Shown here: in pieces, positions 8,710 to 17,381 of the stretch
Layout: the number at the start of each line of letters is the position of its first letter
Position numbering within the stretch: position 1 is the first letter of the stretch
Assembly: GCA_946405135.1 (NCBI GenBank)
Contig: CAMJGD010000001.1
Span: forward strand, 434,001-498,000
Direction of reading: 5' to 3'
Source: an uncultured Clostridiaceae bacterium
GTDB lineage: Bacteria; Bacillota; Clostridia; Clostridiales; Clostridiaceae
DNA length: 64,000 bases
Notes under the pieces: model-generated
Database searches by the model: none
Seen by the model: the letters and a program-made list of their open reading frames with translations, nothing else
What the model was told of the DNA's origin: nothing
Translations under genes and position numbers: made by a program

Positions 8710-8736
8710 TTATCGAAAAAACCTTAATAAAGTTTA
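8710..8736 (-). promoter_or_regulatory. Candidate sigma-D promoter of the flgM operon
   Basis: Minus strand: TAAA (8736-8733), 16 bases, TCGATAA (8716-8710), matching the sigma-28 -10 CCGATAT at 5 of 7 positions. Spacing is identical to the hag promoter. Position about 110 bp before flgM and after the fliY terminator fits the start of the late flagellar operon. Confidence 0.6.
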
Positions 8737-8782
8737 TACCTTAATATTCATATTTTATGCCTCCATAAAAAATGTACATATA

Positions 8783-8833
8783 AATAAAAGAGCTTGCACC
8801 TTCGAATATTTAATTTACTTAAAAGTGCAAACT
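8783..8833 (-). terminator. Terminator after fliY
   Basis: Minus strand: arms GAGTTTGCACTTTT and GAAGGTGCAAGCTC separated by about 17 bases, followed by TTTTATTT. It lies 48 bp after the fliY stop and closes the chemotaxis operon. The loop is longer than usual. Confidence 0.75.
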
Positions 8834-8881
8834 CCTTTAGTTCCTCTATTAGCTTAATTAAAAACTTTTTCTCTCGCAAAC

Positions 8882-10009
8882 TTAATTGCCTAAAGTTTTT
8901 ACTCTTTCTGCATTGCTGACTATACTAGTTATTCTTACTCCAAAATTTTCATCTACCACAACTACTTCTCCATAGGCCACCCTTTTACCATTTACTAAAA
9001 TCTCTACAGGCTCTTCTGCTAATTTATCAAGTTCTATTAGAGAGCCAGTTCCTAGATTTAATATATCTTTTATAGATTTTTTGGTCTTTCCTAACACTAC
9101 AGATATTTCTAAAGGCACATCAAGGATAAGATCTATATTCTTACTGCTATGAGTAGCTGTAGTTTCATTAAGTGGCTGGAAAGATGCTGGATGAACTTCT
9201 ACTGTAGGCATAGGCCTTTCTATAGGTTTTTCATATATAACCTCATCTTGGCTCTGAATTACAGGAGCTTTTTCATTAATCATTTGACTGACCTCTCGTT
9301 CATTTACTACGGGACTTTCTACTTCTTGTCCCATCATTATAGATACTATCTTTTTACCTGTACCTATAGGCAACAACTGCATTATGGTGCTATCAACCAA
9401 ATCACCAATGATCATGCTAAAAGAAACTTTTATTATCTGCTCATCGTCAGACATATCGTCAAGAAGTGGTTCTGTGGTATCTCTCCATATTTTAGATTCA
9501 GGAGGAGATATATTAACCTCTCTTGAAAACATAGTAGCCATTGAGGTTGCTGCTGAACCTATCATCTGATTCATAGCTTCTGAAACAGCACTTACCTCGA
9601 TTTCAGACAAATCCTGTGAAACTTGTTTACCATCTCCACCCATCATGAGACTAGATATAACAGAGGCATCTGTAGTCTTCATTACAAGAAGATTCTTTCC
9701 TACTATACCGCTGGTAAACTTAACTTCTAAAGCTATATTAGGTATCTGAAAACTATTTTTCAATTCTCCAATAGTAGTTATAGTTACTATAGGAGTAGTT
9801 ATATTTACTGGTTGATTTATAATTTGAGAAAGAGCTGTTGATGCAGATCCCATGGATATGTTTCCTACTTCTCCTAGAAGATCTTTATCTATGTCAGTTA
9901 AAACTTCTTCTTTACTTTCATTCTCTTCTATCTTATCATTACTTGAAGTGTTTGAACCTCCATTTAATAGAGAATCTATTTCTTCCTGCGAAAGAAATCC
10001 ATTACTCAT
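8882..10009 (-). CDS. fliY: Flagellar switch phosphatase FliY
   Basis: Switch-complex component with CheY-P phosphatase activity, found in Gram-positive bacteria and spirochetes. Residues ~1-15 carry a FliM-like CheY-binding segment (LSQEEIDSLL). Two CheC-type active-site helices follow, one in LLGEVGNISMGSASTAL and one in VSEAMNQMIGSAAT, each with the E-x-x-N pair. A proline-rich linker leads to the C-terminal FliN (SpoA) domain at ~290-375. The ATG at 10009 is preferred over one four codons upstream, because the latter has no spaced SD. It overlaps the fliM stop by 8 bp (ATGAGTAA), which suggests translational coupling. Confidence 0.96.
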   Translation of the reverse strand: MSNGFLSQEEIDSLLNGGSNTSSNDKIEENESKEEVLTDIDKDLLGEVGNISMGSASTALSQIINQPVNITTPIVTITTIGELKNSFQIPNIALEVKFTSGIVGKNLLVMKTTDASVISSLMMGGDGKQVSQDLSEIEVSAVSEAMNQMIGSAATSMATMFSREVNISPPESKIWRDTTEPLLDDMSDDEQIIKVSFSMIIGDLVDSTIMQLLPIGTGKKIVSIMMGQEVESPVVNEREVSQMINEKAPVIQSQDEVIYEKPIERPMPTVEVHPASFQPLNETTATHSSKNIDLILDVPLEISVVLGKTKKSIKDILNLGTGSLIELDKLAEEPVEILVNGKRVAYGEVVVVDENFGVRITSIVSNAERVKTLGN

Positions 10010-10997
10010 AGCTTTCCACATCCTTATCTATAATATCTAATACTGATACTCCCATGTTTTTTCCTATTACACCTGGTTTAGCATAAAAACTTTCTTCTCC
10101 CTCAATGAGAAGTTCTACCGGGCTATTGCATTTATTATCTAAAGTTATTATATCTCCTACATTCAATTTTAAGAAATCATCTACGGTTACAGATGTCTTA
10201 CCTAACAACGCCATCAAAGATACATCTACAATATCTAATCTCTTTCTTAGCTTTTCTCTTGATTCTTTAAGTATTCCTTCATCATTCTGCTGGAACCAGT
10301 ATTGTACCACAAGCTTATCTAATACTTTTTCTATACTTAAATAAGGGATACATAAATTTATAAAAGTATTATTTTTTCCCATCTCCACTGAAAAAGTTAT
10401 AAGTGCAACCGGCTCATTTGGTGCTAAGGTTTGATTTAAAGCAGGGTTTGTCTCAAGTCCTTCAATTTCTGGCTGAACTTCTAGTACGTCTTCCCAAGCT
10501 AACTTTAGATTCCCTATGAGCCCCTTGTTAACTTGTTTAATAATGTTCTTATCTATATCTGTAAACTCTCTCATCTTATACTTTCTATCACCATTACCAC
10601 CAAGCAATATATCTGTAACTTGAAATACAAATTGTGGATTGGTTTCAAATAAAATAGAACCATTTAAAGGCGGCATTTTAAATATAGTTAAAATAGTAGG
10701 ATTAGGAATAGAATGTATAAATTCTTCATAAGTTATCTGTTCTACAGATTCTATTTTTACTTTTACATTTGTTCTTACCTGAGCAGTCAAATAGTTAGAT
10801 ATTATCCTTGCATAATTATCATGAATAAGTTCCAAAGTTCTTATATGATCTTTGGAAAACTTTTGAGGACTCCTAAAATCATAAGGCTTTACCTTTTGCT
10901 TTTCATCATCCTTTGGAAGCTCATCCGGCACTATTTCGCCGGATGATAAGGCAGATAGCAAGGCATCTATTTCACTCTGAGATAGTACTTCTGCCAT
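10002..10997 (-). CDS. fliM: Flagellar motor switch protein FliM
   Basis: C-ring protein that binds phosphorylated CheY and sets the direction of rotation. The 331 residues show the N-terminal CheY-binding peptide LSQSEIDALLSAL, the central CheC-like domain without the phosphatase residues (KFSKDHIRTLELIHDNYARI; PPLNGSILFETNPQFVFQ) and the C-terminal SpoA/FliN-like domain (~255-325). Immediately upstream of and overlapping fliY. Length normal. Confidence 0.97.
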   Translation of the reverse strand: MAEVLSQSEIDALLSALSSGEIVPDELPKDDEKQKVKPYDFRSPQKFSKDHIRTLELIHDNYARIISNYLTAQVRTNVKVKIESVEQITYEEFIHSIPNPTILTIFKMPPLNGSILFETNPQFVFQVTDILLGGNGDRKYKMREFTDIDKNIIKQVNKGLIGNLKLAWEDVLEVQPEIEGLETNPALNQTLAPNEPVALITFSVEMGKNNTFINLCIPYLSIEKVLDKLVVQYWFQQNDEGILKESREKLRKRLDIVDVSLMALLGKTSVTVDDFLKLNVGDIITLDNKCNSPVELLIEGEESFYAKPGVIGKNMGVSVLDIIDKDVESYE

Positions 10998-11015
10998 ACA
11001 ATTCCCTCATTTCTT

Positions 11016-11417
11016 TTAATTTGTTAGTAATTTATCAATATCTATAAGTGTAACTATCCTATCTTTAAAATTTAAAACACCTTTTATATAAGATTTTTTC
11101 TTATCATCTTCAACTTTTTCAATGATAGCTTCATCTACTTCAAGCACTTCATCTACCTGATCTACGGTGATACCAACTTGTTCTTCTTGCATATTTAGTA
11201 TAATTATATTACTTTGGTTTTCTTCTTTTTTAGGTACATCAAGCAAAAGATTTATATCTAAAAGTGATATTATACTTCCTCTCAAATTTATAAGTCCTTT
11301 TATATGGCTTGGGGCTTTAGGGACCTTAGTTATTTCCATAATGTCATTTATACCTTGAATCTTTGATGTCTCAACAGCAAACTGTTCATCATTCAATTTA
11401 AAAATCACTATCTGCAT
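11016..11417 (-). CDS. cheW: Chemotaxis coupling protein CheW (first copy)
   Basis: Couples chemoreceptors to CheA. The 133 residues form a single CheW domain, with family patterns FAVETSKIQGI, IKGLINLRGSIISLLDINLL and GVLNFKDRIVTLIDIDKLL. Lies between cheY and fliM. The window holds a second, divergent CheW-domain protein (16920-17369), so one may serve a different receptor class or have a CheV-like role; neither has a receiver domain. Confidence 0.95.
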   Translation of the reverse strand: MQIVIFKLNDEQFAVETSKIQGINDIMEITKVPKAPSHIKGLINLRGSIISLLDINLLLDVPKKEENQSNIIILNMQEEQVGITVDQVDEVLEVDEAIIEKVEDDKKKSYIKGVLNFKDRIVTLIDIDKLLTN

Positions 11418-11432
11418 ATTAAAAGCCTCCTT

Positions 11433-11792
11433 CTAACCTATTACCTTTCTTATAGCTTCCAAAACTCTGTCTGCTTGAAATGGCTTAACTATAAAATCTC
11501 TAGCTCCTGCTCTTATAGCATCCATAACCATGGTTTGCTGTCCCATAGCACTGCACATTATTATTTTTGCTCCTGGATCGAAGGCTTTTATCTGCTTCAC
11601 AGCTTCGATTCCATCCATATCTGGCATAGTAATGTCCATAGTAACTACATCTGGACTTTCCTTTTTGTATATTTCTACAGCTTTTATTCCATTACTTGCC
11701 TCACCTATTACTTCAAATCCATTTTTCTCTAATATATCTTTTATCATCATCCTCATAAAAGCAGCATCATCAACAATTAATACTCTAGCCAT
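11433..11792 (-). CDS. cheY: Chemotaxis response regulator CheY
   Basis: Single receiver domain of 119 residues that, when phosphorylated by CheA, binds FliM/FliY. Acidic pocket D8/D9, phospho-acceptor D53 (in VVTMDITMPDMDG), conserved Ser at ~81 (MCSAMG) and Lys103 (IVKPF) are all present. No output domain. Lies between cheC and the first cheW, near its phosphatases CheC and FliY. Confidence 0.97.
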   Translation of the reverse strand: MARVLIVDDAAFMRMMIKDILEKNGFEVIGEASNGIKAVEIYKKESPDVVTMDITMPDMDGIEAVKQIKAFDPGAKIIMCSAMGQQTMVMDAIRAGARDFIVKPFQADRVLEAIRKVIG

Positions 11793-11810
11793 TTTTTAAT
11801 ACCTCCAACA

Positions 11811-12416
11811 TTATATTACTCCTAATGCATTTAAAATTTTTTCTAATGAACCGGGCATTGGTACATAATAAAAATGCCCACCAATTTTCTTTGTTGAATC
11901 ATCATTTAAAAACATTGTCTCTATATCAAGTACACTATCATCAAACTGTCCTGACTCTATAAATGTAGTTGATAATATAGCTCCTAGCATATCATACGCC
12001 ACCGCTGGCACCGATGGCATTATCACCAAATTAGTTAATTTTGCTATGGCATTCATATATGAACCTGATATTATATTACCTACTTCACAAAGCACTGAAT
12101 TTCCCATTTCGCTAATCTCTTCATCTCTGTTTCCAGTAAGTAGCTCTATTATATTGAGAGCTACCTCTTTTTCAAATACAAATAAAATATTCCCAGGTGT
12201 ATCTCCTAAAACTCTAACTATAACTCCTACCACAATCTCTTCTCCACCTATCCTGGAGAAAATCTCTTCGAAAGGAACTATATTTACAGCAGGCACGGTC
12301 ATGTCTACTTTTCTGTTTAAAAGCTGTGATAGAGCTGTGGCAGCATTTCCTGCTCCTATATTTCCTACTTCCTTAAGTGCATCTAATTGTACTGCATTAA
12401 ATAGTAAATAACTCAA
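11811..12416 (-). CDS. cheC: CheY-P phosphatase CheC
   Basis: Adaptation phosphatase that dephosphorylates CheY-P and binds CheD. The 201 residues contain two CheC helices with the E-x-x-N pairs (LKEVGNIGAGNAATALSQLL near residue 14, and LCEVGNIISGSYMNAIAKL near 110), as in B. subtilis CheC. Translation starts at TTG, 6 bases after a full SD (GAGGTGAT). cheD is in the same operon. Placed between cheA and cheY. Confidence 0.95.
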   Translation of the reverse strand: MSYLLFNAVQLDALKEVGNIGAGNAATALSQLLNRKVDMTVPAVNIVPFEEIFSRIGGEEIVVGVIVRVLGDTPGNILFVFEKEVALNIIELLTGNRDEEISEMGNSVLCEVGNIISGSYMNAIAKLTNLVIMPSVPAVAYDMLGAILSTTFIESGQFDDSVLDIETMFLNDDSTKKIGGHFYYVPMPGSLEKILNALGVI

Positions 12417-12462
12417 TTGTTTATCACCTCACTTAATAATTCCTCCACAGAAATTAATGATA

Positions 12463-14535
12463 CTAAACAAAAGCTGCTACATCAAGTATCAATGTAACTA
12501 ATCCGTCGCCTAAAATAGTAGCACCTATGTACTCTTTTAATCCCTGCAAAGTCTTACCTAAAGGTTTTATAACTATTTCCTGCTGCCCTAGCAATGAGTC
12601 TACTAAAAGGCCCACAGTCTTTTCTCCTACATTAACTATAACAATAAAGTTTTTTGAGCTATCAGAGCTTTCTAATCCTATCTTTTCATTAACTCTAATG
12701 AGAGGTATTACATTTTCTCTATAAATTATAACTTCTCTATTGTTAGTTTTCTTTATCATATCTTCTTTGTAAGCTATTACCCTATCTATATATCCTAAAG
12801 ATATAGCCATAGTTTCTGTACCCACTTTAACAAGAAGAGCTTGAATTATTTGTAAGGTTAGTGGAAGCTTAATTATGAATGCAGATCCTTTTTCCATCTC
12901 ACTTATTACATCTACTGTACCACCAAGAGCAGCTATTTTAGTCTTAACTACATCCATACCTACGCCTCTACCAGAAATATCTGTTACTTTATCATTAGTA
13001 CTAAATCCTTGTAAAAATATCAAATTTCTTATATCATTATCATTCATACCTTCAGTACTGATTCCATTGCTCTCCGCCTTAGCTCTAACTTTTTCTACAT
13101 CTATACCTTTACCATCATCTTCTACCTTTATGACAGCTTTGGTTCCTTCCTGATATGCAATGAGCTTAATCTTACCTACAGGATCTTTTCCTTTAGCTAT
13201 TCTCTCTTCTTTAGATTCAATTCCATGGTCTGCTGCATTTCTTATAAGATGTATAAGAGGTTCCCCTATTTCATCTATTACTGTTCTGTCTAGCTCAGTA
13301 TCCTGACCTTGTATAATAAGTTCCATTTCCTTATTAAGCTCAACTGAAAGATCTCTTATCATCCTTGGAAATCTATTAAATACCACATCAAGTGGAAGCA
13401 TTCTTATTTTCATAACTAAATCCTGTAAATCAGAAGTAGTTCTTGCTACTTGCTCTAAAGTTTCATTAAGATCTGCCAATCTATAATTACCGCTTATCTG
13501 TTCTAGCCTTGTCCTATGAATAACTAACTCTGATACCATGTTCATGAATTTATCCAATCTTTCAAGATCAACTCTTACAGATTGATGAGCTTTTTTATGC
13601 ACACCGGTACTTTCCTTTGATTCTTTGTTAGCTGAAGCCTTGCTATTTGAACTTTTGCGAGCTTCATGAGCCTTATTTGGTTTTTCAATTTCTTTTTCTT
13701 TTAATTGTTCTGAGGAAACAACTTTTGAATTTACCTCTTCTACTTTTTTTACCTTATCATTATTTAATTCGATTAAACTTACAGAAACTTTATCTACTTC
13801 CGAAATATTTAAAACTAAATCATGAATTTCTTTATCTGTATGCATAGTCAAGTAAACTAAAGATATTTTAAATTCAAAGTTTTCATTTTCTATATCTTCT
13901 GCTCCAGGTATGGATTTTATTATTTCTCCATTTTCCTCTAGAGTTTTAAATATTAAAAATGCTCTAGCTGATTTAAGTAGGGTATTTTCACTTAAATTTA
14001 TATCTATCTGTTGAGCATAATATCCTTTATCTTGTGCCTGTTTTATAACATTTATATCATATTCATTCAATTCCATTTTTTCTTTTATTTCATTCTGATT
14101 AAAAGTATTATTATCATTATTATCTTGAGGATGGGCTTCTGTAATCTCTTCTACATGACCTACAGCCACAGCTTCTAACTGATTAATTATATCATCTATA
14201 TCTATAACTTCATCTATATCATCTGAGATATTGTTGACCATTTTTTCTAAAGTATCCAAGCACTCAAACAATACTGTAACTACTTTTTGAGTTACTTTTA
14301 ATTCTCCATCTCTAAATTTTGATAATACATCTTCCATTTTGTGAGTTAATTCTGCCATCTGATTGAATCCCATAGTAGCAGCCATACCTTTTATGGTGTG
14401 AGCTACTCTGAATATTTCATTTAATTTATCTATATCTTCTGGATTTTGCTCTAGCTGAAGTAAAGATTCATTTAAAACCTGTAAATTATCCATGGATTCT
14501 TCTAAAAACATAGACATATATTGTTGTGTATCCAT
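12463..14535 (-). CDS. cheA: Chemotaxis histidine kinase CheA
   Basis: Receptor-coupled kinase that phosphorylates CheY and CheB. The 690 residues contain an N-terminal HPt domain with phospho-accepting His46 (FRVAHTIKGMAATMG), a variable P2 region (~165-255), and a Lys/Ser-rich linker (~270-315). Then come the dimerisation domain, the ATPase domain (N box LIRNAADHGIES; G boxes VEDDGKGID and GRGVGMDVVKTKI) and a C-terminal CheW-like domain (~555-690). Normal length and domain order. Confidence 0.98.
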   Translation of the reverse strand: MDTQQYMSMFLEESMDNLQVLNESLLQLEQNPEDIDKLNEIFRVAHTIKGMAATMGFNQMAELTHKMEDVLSKFRDGELKVTQKVVTVLFECLDTLEKMVNNISDDIDEVIDIDDIINQLEAVAVGHVEEITEAHPQDNNDNNTFNQNEIKEKMELNEYDINVIKQAQDKGYYAQQIDINLSENTLLKSARAFLIFKTLEENGEIIKSIPGAEDIENENFEFKISLVYLTMHTDKEIHDLVLNISEVDKVSVSLIELNNDKVKKVEEVNSKVVSSEQLKEKEIEKPNKAHEARKSSNSKASANKESKESTGVHKKAHQSVRVDLERLDKFMNMVSELVIHRTRLEQISGNYRLADLNETLEQVARTTSDLQDLVMKIRMLPLDVVFNRFPRMIRDLSVELNKEMELIIQGQDTELDRTVIDEIGEPLIHLIRNAADHGIESKEERIAKGKDPVGKIKLIAYQEGTKAVIKVEDDGKGIDVEKVRAKAESNGISTEGMNDNDIRNLIFLQGFSTNDKVTDISGRGVGMDVVKTKIAALGGTVDVISEMEKGSAFIIKLPLTLQIIQALLVKVGTETMAISLGYIDRVIAYKEDMIKKTNNREVIIYRENVIPLIRVNEKIGLESSDSSKNFIVIVNVGEKTVGLLVDSLLGQQEIVIKPLGKTLQGLKEYIGATILGDGLVTLILDVAAFV

Positions 14536-14547
14536 ATTATACCCTCC

Positions 14548-15315
14548 TTATAGCTTCTTATATATAAATGTAGAAGCTTTTTCAAAACCATAATCTCTAT
14601 AGTTATAAATGCTTTCAGTAGCTCCTACAAAGAGAAATCCTCCCTTTCTAAGTGAACTACTAAATTTTTTATATATTTCATTTTTAATATCCTGATTAAA
14701 ATATATAACCACATTTCTGCATACTATAAGATCAAAATTATTTTCATATTTGTCCATAATAAGATCATGTTTTTTAAACGTAACCATATTTTTAATTTTT
14801 TCATCTAATAAATAACTATCTCCATGTATTTTAAAGTACTTGTCCATGTATTCCTTTTTTACATTTTTAACTTCCGAATATGTATATTCTCCTTTTTTAG
14901 CCCGTTCTAAGATAGTCGTATCGATATCTGTAGCAAGTATATAATGCTTTGTAAAATGGGTCATATCATCTAACATCATAGATAAAGAATAAGGTTCTGC
15001 TCCTATGGAGCATGCAGCACTCCATACCCTAAGAGGCTTGTTTTCTGTTAATAATTCTCTTTTAATATTTATCTTTAGATCTTCAAATATTTCAGGATTT
15101 CTAAAAAATTCTGTTACATTTATTGTTATAAAATCTAAAAATTTTTGTCTTTGAGCACTGTCCTTCTTTAATAAAGCTACATACTCATCTACAGTGCTTA
15201 CCCCTACTCTTGACATAAGACTTAAAATTCTTCTATGAAGCTGATTAGATTTATATGCTGACAAATCTATACCAAATTCTTTAAGTGCCCACTGTTCAAA
15301 TTGTATTAAATCCAT
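14548..15315 (-). CDS. cheR: Chemoreceptor methyltransferase CheR
   Basis: S-adenosylmethionine-dependent methylation of receptor glutamates. The 255 residues have an N-terminal helical domain (MDLIQFEQWALKEFGIDL) and a Rossmann methyltransferase domain with FITINVTEFFRNPEIF, WSAACSIGAEPYSLSM (SAM loop; most homologues read CSTGEEPYS here) and LIVCRNVVIYFNQD. Between cheB (2 bp upstream) and cheA (12 bp downstream). Confidence 0.97.
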   Translation of the reverse strand: MDLIQFEQWALKEFGIDLSAYKSNQLHRRILSLMSRVGVSTVDEYVALLKKDSAQRQKFLDFITINVTEFFRNPEIFEDLKINIKRELLTENKPLRVWSAACSIGAEPYSLSMMLDDMTHFTKHYILATDIDTTILERAKKGEYTYSEVKNVKKEYMDKYFKIHGDSYLLDEKIKNMVTFKKHDLIMDKYENNFDLIVCRNVVIYFNQDIKNEIYKKFSSSLRKGGFLFVGATESIYNYRDYGFEKASTFIYKKL

Positions 15316-15317
15316 AG

Positions 15318-16406
15318 CTACCTCCTAGTATTCATTAACAATTTAACTATTTCTACAGGTATCTGTTCTATAGGAAGGACTTCATCTACCTTGCCAGTTT
15401 CATATGTAGCCTTAGGCATTCCATAAATAGTACATGTAGATTGATCTTCTGAAATGGTTATTCCTCCACCGTTTTTTATGGTTACAGTTCCATCAGCTCC
15501 ATCTCTTCCCATACCTGTGAGTACAACACTTATTATATTGCTTCCATAAACTTTAGCTGCAGATACAAATAATTTATCTACAGCAGGCCTTACTCCCCAT
15601 ATAGGTGGTTCTAAAGTTAAATGTATCTTTTTATCTGTTCCTACTTCCATATGATATCCACCTGGGGCTATGTAAACTATATTTTTATTTATTAAATCAC
15701 CTTCAGCTGCCTCTAGCACTTTAATATCGCTATTACCATCTAATCTATCTGCAAAAGCTTTGGTAAATCCCGCAGGCATATGCTGCACTACAAAAACTGG
15801 TACTCCTAAATCTTTAGGTAAAGCTGTTATTACTGTATACAAAGCTTTCGGTCCACCAGTAGAAGCTCCAATTACTACAGCTTCTATATTATTAGAAAAA
15901 TTTTTTCTCTTTTCTTTAAAATTATCATTTTGGTATATGTCTTGCCTTTTAATAGTTTCATTTTTACTAATAGAATAACTGCCTTTACTTTGCTTGTTCA
16001 TGCTTTTACTAGAAGCTAGTCGTATCTTTTGTACTAGGTCGCTTTTAACTTTATTTATATCCAAAGATATAGTTCCTGAAGGTTTAGGAATAAAATCAAA
16101 AGCCCCCGCCTCCAAACATTCCATGGTAAGTTCAGTACCCTTTGTGGATATACTACTTAACATTATTACGGGTATATCAAAGTTTTTTCTTTTCATTTCT
16201 TTAAGTGCTGTTATTCCATCCATTTTAGGCATTTCTACATCAAGTGTTATGGTATCTGGAGAATTTTTTTCAAGTTTACTTAAAAGTTCTTCTCCATTCC
16301 TTGCTGTATCTATAACTTCCATATCTGTTTCTTCATTTATCATATCTGATATTATTTTTCTCATTAATGCAGAATCATCTACAACAATAACTTTAATCTT
16401 ATTCAA
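15318..16406 (-). CDS. cheB: Chemotaxis methylesterase/deamidase CheB
   Basis: Receiver-controlled methylesterase that demethylates receptors. N-terminal receiver domain with phospho-acceptor D56 (TITLDVEMPKMDG), a linker of ~40 polar residues, then the esterase domain with the catalytic triad in GASTGGPKAL (Ser), QHMPAGFT (His) and GMGRDGADG (Asp). No ATG fits the beginning. The TTG at 16406 gives the family N-terminus MNKIKVIVVDDS with the GGAG SD about 10 nt upstream; a TTG two codons earlier (16412) is the alternative. Confidence 0.96.
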   Translation of the reverse strand: MNKIKVIVVDDSALMRKIISDMINEETDMEVIDTARNGEELLSKLEKNSPDTITLDVEMPKMDGITALKEMKRKNFDIPVIMLSSISTKGTELTMECLEAGAFDFIPKPSGTISLDINKVKSDLVQKIRLASSKSMNKQSKGSYSISKNETIKRQDIYQNDNFKEKRKNFSNNIEAVVIGASTGGPKALYTVITALPKDLGVPVFVVQHMPAGFTKAFADRLDGNSDIKVLEAAEGDLINKNIVYIAPGGYHMEVGTDKKIHLTLEPPIWGVRPAVDKLFVSAAKVYGSNIISVVLTGMGRDGADGTVTIKNGGGITISEDQSTCTIYGMPKATYETGKVDEVLPIEQIPVEIVKLLMNTRR

Positions 16407-16421
16407 CCACAATCAACTCCA

Positions 16422-16910
16422 TCATAGTTCTTTAATACCCATGCCCACTGTTTTTATCTGAACTATTCCAGTAGATGTATCAAATATCATAGTTCTTCCT
16501 TTATTACCACCTATATCACTACCAATAATAGGTATACTAAGCTTCTTAAGAGCTTCTCCTACCGCTATACCATTTCTATTTCCTATATCCATGGTCATCT
16601 TCTGATCTGAAAAATTAAACATAGAAGCACCACCAGCAATTTTAGCTTTCATATTACGTTTTACTGCCCCATTTTTTTTCATCTTTTCTATCAACATAGG
16701 AATAGCTAAATCTGCAAATTTTAAAGGATTAGTTACATTACTAAATTGTGTGCTATCTGGAAGCATTATGTGTGCTAATCCTCCTATACCAGCTGATCTA
16801 TCATACAAAGCAATCCCTATGCAGGAACCTAATCCTACAGTAATAAGACGCCCTGGAGAAAAAACAATGTTTAAATCTGCAATTCCTACCCTAACTTCAT
16901 TGACTTCCAT
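16422..16910 (-). CDS. cheD: Chemoreceptor glutamine deamidase CheD
   Basis: Deamidates receptor glutamines and stimulates CheC. The 162 residues show the catalytic Cys in TVGLGSCIGIALYD, the His in GGLAHIMLPDS, and the Thr-containing KTVGMGIKEL end. Its presence with CheC and FliY indicates a B. subtilis-type adaptation system. 9 bp after the second cheW. Confidence 0.97.
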   Translation of the reverse strand: MEVNEVRVGIADLNIVFSPGRLITVGLGSCIGIALYDRSAGIGGLAHIMLPDSTQFSNVTNPLKFADLAIPMLIEKMKKNGAVKRNMKAKIAGGASMFNFSDQKMTMDIGNRNGIAVGEALKKLSIPIIGSDIGGNKGRTMIFDTSTGIVQIKTVGMGIKEL

Positions 16911-16919
16911 ATTTGCACC

Positions 16920-17369
16920 TTAAACTATTAATTGCTTTTCTTCTTCAGTAAGTATGCTTCCAAGATTTAAGAATATCAGTATTTTTTTATCTATCTTTAT
17001 TAATCCTTTTATATATCTCTTTGAAATGGTAGTAGCGATTTCTGGTGGATTTTCAATATCTTTTGTATTTACATCTCTAACTTCAGATACTATATCAACT
17101 ATTATTCCTATTTTATTTTCTTCCTGTTTAACTACTATAATTTTTGAATCTTTATTATCTATCTTAGAAGGTAAATTAAATCTTTTGGATAAACTTACCA
17201 CAGGTAATATGCTTCCTTCATAATTTATTACTCCTTCTACAAAATCCGGTGCATCAGGTAGTACTGTAGGTTCTTCAAAACCAAGTATCCTTTCTATTTC
17301 CATTATATTTGTTGCATAGTATTCACCATTTAGGCTGAAAATAAGAATTTTAATCTCTTTTTCATTCAT
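16920..17369 (-). CDS. cheW: CheW-domain protein (second copy)
   Basis: A second CheW-type coupling protein of 149 residues (EYYATNIMEIERILGFEEPT; FVEGVINYEGSILPVVSL; GLIKIDKKILIFLNLGSIL). It is divergent from the other copy, slightly longer, and ends in a Glu/Lys-rich tail (LTEEEKQLIV). It directly follows the fapA-like gene and precedes cheD. It could serve a separate receptor set. Confidence 0.93.
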   Translation of the reverse strand: MNEKEIKILIFSLNGEYYATNIMEIERILGFEEPTVLPDAPDFVEGVINYEGSILPVVSLSKRFNLPSKIDNKDSKIIVVKQEENKIGIIVDIVSEVRDVNTKDIENPPEIATTISKRYIKGLIKIDKKILIFLNLGSILTEEEKQLIV

Positions 17370-17381
17370 TAAAAAATCCTC